Shown piece after piece: positions 9,268-17,500 of a stretch of DNA of 20,061 bases; positions within the stretch are counted from its first letter, which is position 1; every line of letters begins with the position of its first letter. The DNA comes from Fragilariopsis cylindrus CCMP1102. Taxonomy: Eukaryota; Bacillariophyta; Bacillariophyceae; Bacillariales; Bacillariaceae. The notes below the pieces were generated by a model, which saw nothing but the letters and a program-made list of their open reading frames with translations, ran no database searches and was not told the origin of the DNA. The position numbers and the translations under genes are program-made. Location of the stretch: positions 1-20,061 of the forward strand of contig FMBT01000720.1 of assembly GCA_900095095.1 (NCBI GenBank), read 5' to 3'.

Positions 9268-12200
9268 TTATTTAATTATCAAAAACGAATGGATGTCGTG
9301 ACAGAACGATTCAAAGTCTTTCTTGAATATAATTCTATTCTTTCGACCTTCATGACCTTTCATCGTTGTTAACTTTGTAACAATATCAGCCTTCATGAGA
9401 GTTTCAAAATTTGACATTAATCGTTGTTGATGTTCTAAAGGGATCTGTTGGGCGATACCCTGAACCACACCAGCAAATCGATTCATATCTATTGCAGCGA
9501 GAGGTAATAACGCCATACCCGCAGGTTCGATTCGGTCCCAAATAATATTTTGAAATACAACCTCTGTTAGTAACCGACGGGTACATTTGTCAATAAGTCC
9601 CTCATGATTTGGAGGTGTAGCAGCGATGTGAACATCCAATACTCTGCTACTTAAATGTTCTCGAGCAATCCCAGTTATCCCTTGTAAGCTAGACTTTGCT
9701 ATATCAGCATCATGATATGTCATACCATACAAAAGAGATTCAAGTAGCGCATCAAATAAGTCGTAGGGGAGTATTTTCAACTGTCCAGCATACGAATCCA
9801 ACATAAACCCCACAAGCTGTAAGAATTTAGAGCAAAGTGATGGGATCTGGAGAAGTCCACGAGTCATGAGTGGTAATATTTGTTGTAGTCCAACAAAAAT
9901 CATCTCCGATACTTGAGCTGAATCAATAGATTGTTCACCACTGTAAAAGAAATCTTTACTTCCCAGCTGTACCAATAATTCAATAGCGCAAAGTACATCG
10001 GAATATTTTTGTTCTTCTTCTACCTCTTCTGTGCTCGATTTCACTATCACACTACGGTTCGATGAACAGTGATTGGTAGAATAACTCTTCAATAGATTGG
10101 ATGACGCTTGAAATAGTAGAAGACACGACGATATGTCGAGAATCGAAATAAAATGATATGAGTAATTCTTAAAGAAACGTAGAAGGCCTTCGCATATAGA
10201 CAAATCATCGGCATAGAACTCCATCAGTCCAGATAGATGTGCAAGTTGCGGAGAAATAAATTTTGGAATACGTTCAGAACCAACCATATCACCAGCAAGA
10301 GCGACGCCGTCGTACAATGATATACAAAGGCACGCCATTTCTTTGGCATCGACGCTATCGGGTTTAATTTGTTTCGTTCTGGATTATTACGAAGAAGAAG
10401 AAGAAAGGATTAATAGTGATAATAAAGATTAGCCACCCTTATTCATGCAGTACATATCACAGTGAAATGTTTAAAAAAAATCATCTACAACGCAAAAACG
10501 TAGCCACACAATAACAAAGTACTCACGATAATGCATTGACCAAAGAGGTGAAAGCATCTTGAGTCGAGTTTACGCAATCATTTAGAAAAGCAGTCGAAGT
10601 TTCGTCATCTTTTTCACCACAGGCTAGCAGTATCCCTGTCAACAACTTCCCTTTGATTTGGTACGGTAATCGATGAAATCCTAGGATCATGTTTATGTCC
10701 ATGTTCACGTTCGTATACTTGCTAGCTTGGGTCCGTACTGTTGTCTCCAACTCTTCCCGAGGTGCACTGTGTCGAATGCCACAAGTCAAACTGAAATACA
10801 TAACGAGTTGTCGGAAGGAGGGAGATACAACCATAGCCAATCTCATCTTGGAACCCGTTTTGGCTAATGAAAGTATCATTAACGCAGCATTCTCTTGAAC
10901 CTGCCCTTCTTGGGGCCAGTAGCAGTTATAATGTAAGCAGAGTGTGATAATGAAAGAAATGGATTGCTGAGCGCGTTCTTGAGTTGACCAAGCATTTATG
11001 ATAGTGCTTGGAGTTGTTGACGACCCATATACGGATGGCAGAATGTATGATGGTGCCCATCGAGTGAAGAACCAGAGGAAGGACTTAGCCAAGAGTGGAG
11101 ACAATCTTTCATCGCCAGGATTAGCAGCAATTTTCGATGCTTGATATTCTGCAAACTGTTGTAGCATTTGAACGGCAGAAACAACTGCATCGGTAGCAGG
11201 CTGATTGTCCTGACAAGCTAATAATATGTAATCAGGAATGACACGAGTTTCGCCAGCATTTTCATCTGTCAACAAATGCCCTATATACAAGGTCATAAGC
11301 CGGGATTGTTCCAATACACCTGCAGCTTCGGGTGAAACAGCAATTGTTGAAGGGGCGTCCCAAAGTGATTGAATTTTCGGAACGAGTTCGCTAAAAAATG
11401 CCGTCAAACAAGTCAATGAAGCATGTAGGTCCAATCGACCAACTGCCGCTAGAGATGCCATCTCTTCTTCTAGATCTACGGCATAAATTTCTTCCCGAAC
11501 CTCATCACAATCGGTCTCATTTGCCATCAAATATGTTTCTTCTAAATAAGCTATTTTTGTACGACACGTTACAAATTCTGTGTATAGGGGACCAAGAGTC
11601 GTTGCTAACGCTGCTTGTGCCGCCTTGCGAGAATCCTCCGATCCAGAATACAATAGCCAAGGGTCACCGCACAACATTACGATCCCTTCCACTAAAAGTG
11701 TCAGTGCCTCATCTCGCCATTCTCGGTGTTCACTTCCTTCCATATCTCCTTGTAGGGATTGGCATTCCTTAAGATTTTCTTGCAGTAAATAACGCCCTAT
11801 ATTGGCCATCCCTTGTAGGAGCGATTGCATCAAGGGTAATTGTACGAGAATAGTCAGTTTGTAATTGACAATCAGACGGGATATCATAGAGAGGGTATCA
11901 AGAAGTTGAGTTGGTTCGTCATGTTGTTCTGCTATCGCTGATGTTGACGTGGTCAATAGATGAAGGATACCCTCCAAGAGGAATGCAGCAAATGTCGTTT
12001 GTTCTTCAGGGGTTGGGAAAATATCACCAAATATTGAAGCCAAAAGAAGGATCAATTGTCGAATTGAATGACCGAGATCGTTTGAGGGCGATGGAGTGTT
12101 GTGGACGACCCGTGAATGTACAAGAAATATCGCCTTGACAAATTCGGGTTGAATTAAAACCGATCTCCAGGCGACGGGAGGTCTAACCAAGGCACTACCA

Positions 12201-13186
12201 TTGCTAGTTGGAAATCCTCCCGAATCCCAAGCGTTACTTCCAAATTCCCAACCGATGACATCAATCGTAAGCTGAACTACAGTTAAAGCCAAGTCCTCTT
12301 TTGCTTTCTCTAAAGTTGAGCTGCTATTATTGTCGTTTAGCATAACAACAACTTGACTTAACGCCTTCATACTCATTTGCAAAGATCGGTCTAACCAACC
12401 CTCTTTTTCGTACGCGGCGTGTGCTCGTTTGTGAAATTCTAACGGCATGTTGTATTGACTAGATGATTTTCCGGCAAATTCTCCAACAAGTATATGCAGA
12501 TAACCAGCAGCCGATGACATTTCAAGACCTGGAGTCGTCATTGCGTTGTCCAAAAATCGAAATAGATCTTCCTTCCCATGAAGTTCAGGTATTTGAATCC
12601 GCAATGATTGTGATTGCATTTGCTGTCCTCGTATACTTTCCATCAAACTTTGCTCTGCGGGTGTTATATTACTATTTGATGCGTCATTAATGGATGCTGG
12701 AGATTGTGGTTGCAATAAATCTTCGTTCCATTCTCTTTTCCAAAAGGATGTCGATGCGTTGTACAGAGCCAAGCGGATTGTTCTGCTAAATATCGGAGCA
12801 GCTGTTGCATCGTTGGTGCAGCAACAACTTCCGAGAGCCATGAAATAATCTCGTACCAGTCTTCGAAATGGACCGTAAAAGGTCTTCCATCTAGTTAGAA
12901 GGACGTGTCGAAGTCCTGTTATGCAATGGAATATGAGTTCTTCGTTTTGTTGCGCCACTAGTCGTTGCGATTGCGATTGAGGTTGTTGTGCAACAAGACC
13001 ATTGATTTCTATAATTGTCCTCAGAAACAAATATCGAGGATCACCCTCGTCTCTCAAAGCTTGTAATGATGCGTGAGCGATCACGGCCGTATTTCCTGCC
13101 ATGTTTGGGTTGGCGGCTTGCCAATCCGCGGGAGGTGTCGACAACACCTGCCTCAATTCATCGGTTGCGTTGGTAGGAGTCGTCAT
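9268..13186 (-). CDS. XPO4: Exportin-4 (karyopherin-beta nuclear transport receptor)
   Basis: Exportin-4 is a HEAT-repeat karyopherin that, in animals, exports hypusinated eIF5A and Smad3 with RanGTP. Two exons are inferred: 13186-10527 and 10378-9268, joined by a 148-nt intron (donor GTGAGT at 10526, acceptor CCAG ending 10379) that splits a Ser codon; the product is 1256 aa (human XPO4 is about 1150). The protein is alpha-helical throughout. The segment HLLTDENAGETRVIP at about residues 630-650 matches the exportin-4 pattern LLADDTQGETPLIP. In exon 2, about residues 1005-1130, the order ...ELLVQLGSKDF..., ILPLMTRGLLQIPSLC, ILPYDLFDALLESLLYGMT closely follows the exportin-4 C-terminal repeats. 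This separates it from exportin-7/RanBP17, although identification rests on remembered family sequence. The start at 13186 is the first ATG of a long open frame. The exon-intron structure is simple and no frame breaks are seen over about 3.8 kb. Confidence 0.88.
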
Positions 13187-14554
13187 TGGGGTTGTTATTT
13201 TTGCTCCTCCGTTGCTCGTCGAAAACTTGGTGTGCAGTAGAACACTACAATATGAGATTTACCGGTTCAACCAATACAATTATAATGAAGAGGTTATCCT
13301 TGTTGTAATCTTTGTAATGGCAGAGCAGGAAAAGCGAAGTGATATGTATTTTGTTCAATGTGTATTTTTTTCATCTTTTTTTTGTCGTCCTTGTTCGATT
13401 GTCGCTCATTCCCTAACGTTCCGTTTTGCTTATTATGTGTGGCGCAAAAGAAAAATGAGGGCGCGGAATCATACACAACATACCACCGGTACATCATGTT
13501 TTATGTAAACAAAAACTAGAGGAGACATCATATTATCATAGTTACAGTTAAAAGATGTATGGCAAATAGGTAAGAAAGCAAGATCTGATTACTATTAATA
13601 TTACAACAGTCTAGATAGCATGAAAATCCACTTCCAAAATAATGTAGAAAGGGCATGATATTGCAAATAGCATGCACCAAAAAAAAGTACAAGATACACT
13701 ACTTACTACTACTACTACTACACAAAGAACAACCATTGGATGTGCATAAGAGACAATAGTAACAAGAACGTACAGAATAAACAAGCCAAAGCTAAACTTG
13801 TGAAGATGTACTATCTCTTCTTCCTCCATTACCAAACAGTCTAGATAGTTTTGTTCTAGGAAGCGCAAGGAAGGAGGAACTTAATCATTGCTGATACGAT
13901 AGTGTCTATATTATTGCCACAAAAGAATTATAGAAGCCTATTCAATACTCCACCACCAACAAAGAGACAGAAGTAGGCAGTGTAGCTAATTAGTGATCAT
14001 AGATAACTCCAAAGAAGTGCAGTGCATCAATACAGTACAGTAGAAAGTTACTAAGAAGTGAGGGCAGTGCGTACTGGCACTATTTAGACACTATTAAAGT
14101 CTTATCCCATTTCGCGCGCTGGACGCGTACAAAGTTGCACGTGGCAATAAAAATAGTTTCGGTGAAATACATCATACAAGTACCGTGCTCAAGTACTTCT
14201 AGCTATGCGCGAAGATTTCCTACCGCCCACCAAAAAAAATCTAAGAATGCCAGAAAACGCAGATCGCTGAGGTAGGTACTAGTAGACCCAGCTAAAAGGG
14301 CAACGCAACAACATGAAACAAACATACACATACATTACCTACCTTTTTTTTCTTGGTAGGAATTGTACAGCGTTTTGAGACGTAGGATAAACAATCGATT
14401 TTTTTCGATTTCAACCTAAACGAAGGTAGTTGTAATGGTAAAAAATCAATACAAAAAATAAATTAAAGACAATAAAGACACCATTTTATTAATTCTTATT
14501 AGTACATTTGTATGAATAGCCCAGATGGAAAGAAGGGAAAGTATTCTATAGACC
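13187..14554. other. Divergent intergenic region between exportin-4 and the large low-complexity gene
   Basis: This region holds the 5' sides of both genes. It contains a (TAC)n-like microsatellite near 13699-13721, a 14-bp direct repeat (AACAGTCTAGATAG at 13605-13618 and 13835-13848), a short AATCGA/TCGATT hairpin at 14393-14410, and a small upstream ORF at 14525-14551 just ahead of the ATG at 14555. A hydrophobic open frame on the minus strand near 13611-13868 is a by-product of the microsatellite. No gene is supported. Confidence 0.45.
14525..14551 (+). promoter_or_regulatory. Short upstream ORF before the large gene
   Basis: An ATG at 14525 opens an 8-codon frame that stops at TAG 14549-14551, three bases before the presumed start ATG at 14555. 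If it lies in the mRNA leader it could reduce or regulate initiation at the main start. Its presence in the transcript is not shown by the sequence. Confidence 0.3.
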
Positions 14555-17500
14555 ATGAAAAAGTCGGAAGAGTTAACCACTTCCGCGGCGGTGGGAATGG
14601 AAACTACGGTAAATAAGACGGTACCAAACGCGCAAATAATAAACACGACTTCAATCAATAGTACAACAACAATCCGAGAAACTACTACGATAAGTAAGGC
14701 AGCAGCAGTAGCAACAAAACCTCCTGATATTATACATAAGATGACGACTGCAGAAGGTAGTGTCAGTGCAATTGCAAAAAAAGGGAACGAGTCGGTGGCG
14801 GTGGTCGAAAAGAAAGTCGATAACGACGCAGTAAGCAAAACAAATGCAGTAGAAAAGAAAAACGATGATGGGAACGATAGAGTCACAATAGACAAAAAGC
14901 CTAACAAGCCTTTGGTACCACGTAGTATCAAAACCGACGACAAAAGTTCCGTAGCTTCTCTAAATTCTAATGCGATAACAGCAGACAAGAAAAAGATGTT
15001 GACGACAGCGACAGAAATACATCGACTCAAATCGACACAAACCACAGGTATAATTAGTCCTCCTCAAAAGAAACCGCCGTTACATGCCGTCGCTCCACCT
15101 CACAATCATCAAGTTGCCGTTAGAGAGTCGATCCCTCCCGTCGTCGTTCCATTATCATTATCAACGACCGAAATAAATACTGCTAAAAAAAATCATAGCA
15201 AACGTTTCGAATAATAATAATGTTTCCACTGCATCCAAAACTGATTCCACTGCTGCAGATGAATCGACCCCATCCCTTCCTGACGAGGAATATCAGAGAC
15301 AACGAGCACCGTTGACAGAAAAGTACAATCCATATGTTACCTACACCGATACATGTTTGGGGGACGCTCGAAGTAGATTGCAGATTGCTTTGGACCAGAC
15401 TCGACAGCTCCGAGCAGCCTTTACGGAACGAGTATATGGAAAATACCGCATATGTCTCCAGCCACCATCTCAAACCAATGATATCATCAAAACGATTGAG
15501 AATGATCCCAACGGTATGTATCGAAAAATTCTAAAGGAGATTAAATTGATAAAGGAGGTGAAGAACGTTGAAAAGAGAGAAGTGTCCCAAAAACCTGATA
15601 GTGATGCCACCGCAACAGCAACGGCGTTGCCTTCTTCGTCTACCTCCGCCGACGCTCCTGCTTCTTCCAAGGACAACTCTGTCGGTGGTAGTTCCTCTGC
15701 ATCCGATGCCACCGCTACCGTTGAAGATCCCAATAATAATATAATCACCGCTTCAATTAATAATGTTGACAATGCCGCCGAACAAAAAATGTATGTAACT
15801 TCAGGTTTGAGTTTGGTTGTTTTACCAGAAGATGACATATCCAGTATAGACTTGAGCATGTACCAAGATCGGGGACCAACATATCCCAAAACAGGACAGA
15901 AAGTTCGAGGTATAAGTGCAGCTGCTGCCACTTCCGGAAAAACTGTATTAGAGCGTGCCCGACATGGTAAAGTTGCAAAAATTGAGCGAGAGAAGCGATC
16001 ACAGCAGAAAGGAATGGAACAAGCACACAATTTCTTCGATAGCAAGAATTATTCAAAGCCGCCCCAAATAATAAAACGAAGTGGTACACCAGTAGCAGCG
16101 CCACTAATACGATCACTTCCGTCGGGAACAACTGCCACTACCATGGCTACTCTCAAATCACCACCTGTTAATGCAGTAGTAGCTTCAACATCAACAATTA
16201 AAACAAATCCTTCTTTGGTATCATCGTCGTTATTAGTTCAAAAGCCGAAGACAAAAGTCACTGGTCCACGCGCACGTGCTTCCTCCAAAACAGCGGACGG
16301 TAAGAAAGGAAGTGGAGTTAAGCGTGGAGGAGCTCAAAAAAATAATACACCCGCAAGTGCCAAGGCTATTCGTGCCAAAGTACAAGCGACGATGTCGTTA
16401 AATACATTGCTGAATTTGAATCCTATTCACGAGGAGTTAAGAACGGATACCAAGTACAGTGCAGCTACCTTGGCCATGATGGAGCGTGGTGTTGGGACGT
16501 TTCAAGGACCGACAACTCAATACCATAAAAATACTCCACATCGATTTAAACATCCTTTTCCCGACTCACTTGGTGGTCGTCGCCGTCCTGTGACTAGTAG
16601 TAGTAGTGTCCCAAAGCAAAACGAAGCAACATCATCACGAGGCGATGCTTCGCAATCAACACAGCTTCAATTGTTGTTGCCTCCTATACCATCAGTGAAA
16701 GATCGACGACGTCATAAGAAAATCACAGTCTTGCCTAAAGAAAAGGCAGGAACGACCCGAGCAACATTATCCATTCGAAAGATTTTAGATCAATTCACTT
16801 CTTCCGCCATCAAAGGTGCAGATATTCGTTGTATTGAACCATCCCGTGTAGCTGCAGAATCAAATGCAACATTACTTGGTCGCCCTAAAAAACAAAGAAG
16901 AGTTTCTGAGATAGGCTTTATTCGTGGCCTTTACCTTGATAGTCAAGACGATGAAAAAGCGAGGGCAATGCATCTTAACACGACGGGTACAATTCAAATC
17001 CCAGATTCCAGGAAGCATGGTGGCGTTGGTATCGATTCTTCATTGACCTTAAATGTTCTGAAAGCGGTTGGATTAATCAAATCTTCAGTTTCTGGAGATA
17101 AAAATTCTGAAAGATCTTGTTTTCAAACAAGTTTGGCGTCATCGTTATTCAGTGAAAATTCAACAACCGAGACCAGCGAATCATTTTATAGTGACTCAGT
17201 ATCCAAATTGAGAGACTTAGAACACAGGCTCTCTACGCAAAAGCGAAGTTACACAGAAGCATTTTACTGTGACATAGAAAAACTTGATACCAAAAACGTA
17301 GATCTGAATTCAGACAATATCACTGAAAGTTATATCGACCAAGAAACCAAAATAGAACCTAAAACTTCAGCTCCTCTCTCTTTGCGTGGTGGTGGTAGCA
17401 AAGATATACTGCTTGATTCCAACTATGATGGAAAGAAATCTGTACATAGTCAGGATGAAAAAACTGATGTTCAAAATTCCCAAGCTGGCCAAGCAGTAAA

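Noticed and set aside
9527..9540. GGTTCGATTCGG resembling a tRNA T-arm
   Set aside because: Lies inside the exportin-4 coding exon and has no acceptor or D-arm pairing around it.
11398..11772. Plus-strand open frame of 124 codons
   Set aside because: Antisense to an unbroken, clearly conserved part of exportin-4.
13611..13868. Minus-strand frame with apparent membrane segments
   Set aside because: Its start is not ATG, and the poly-Val core is the complement of a TAC/ACT microsatellite.
14446..15045. Long hydrophobic open frame on the minus strand
   Set aside because: It is antisense to the Thr/Lys/Ala-rich start of the large + strand gene; runs of Val, Ile, Ala and Ser come from complementing those codons. 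No family similarity.
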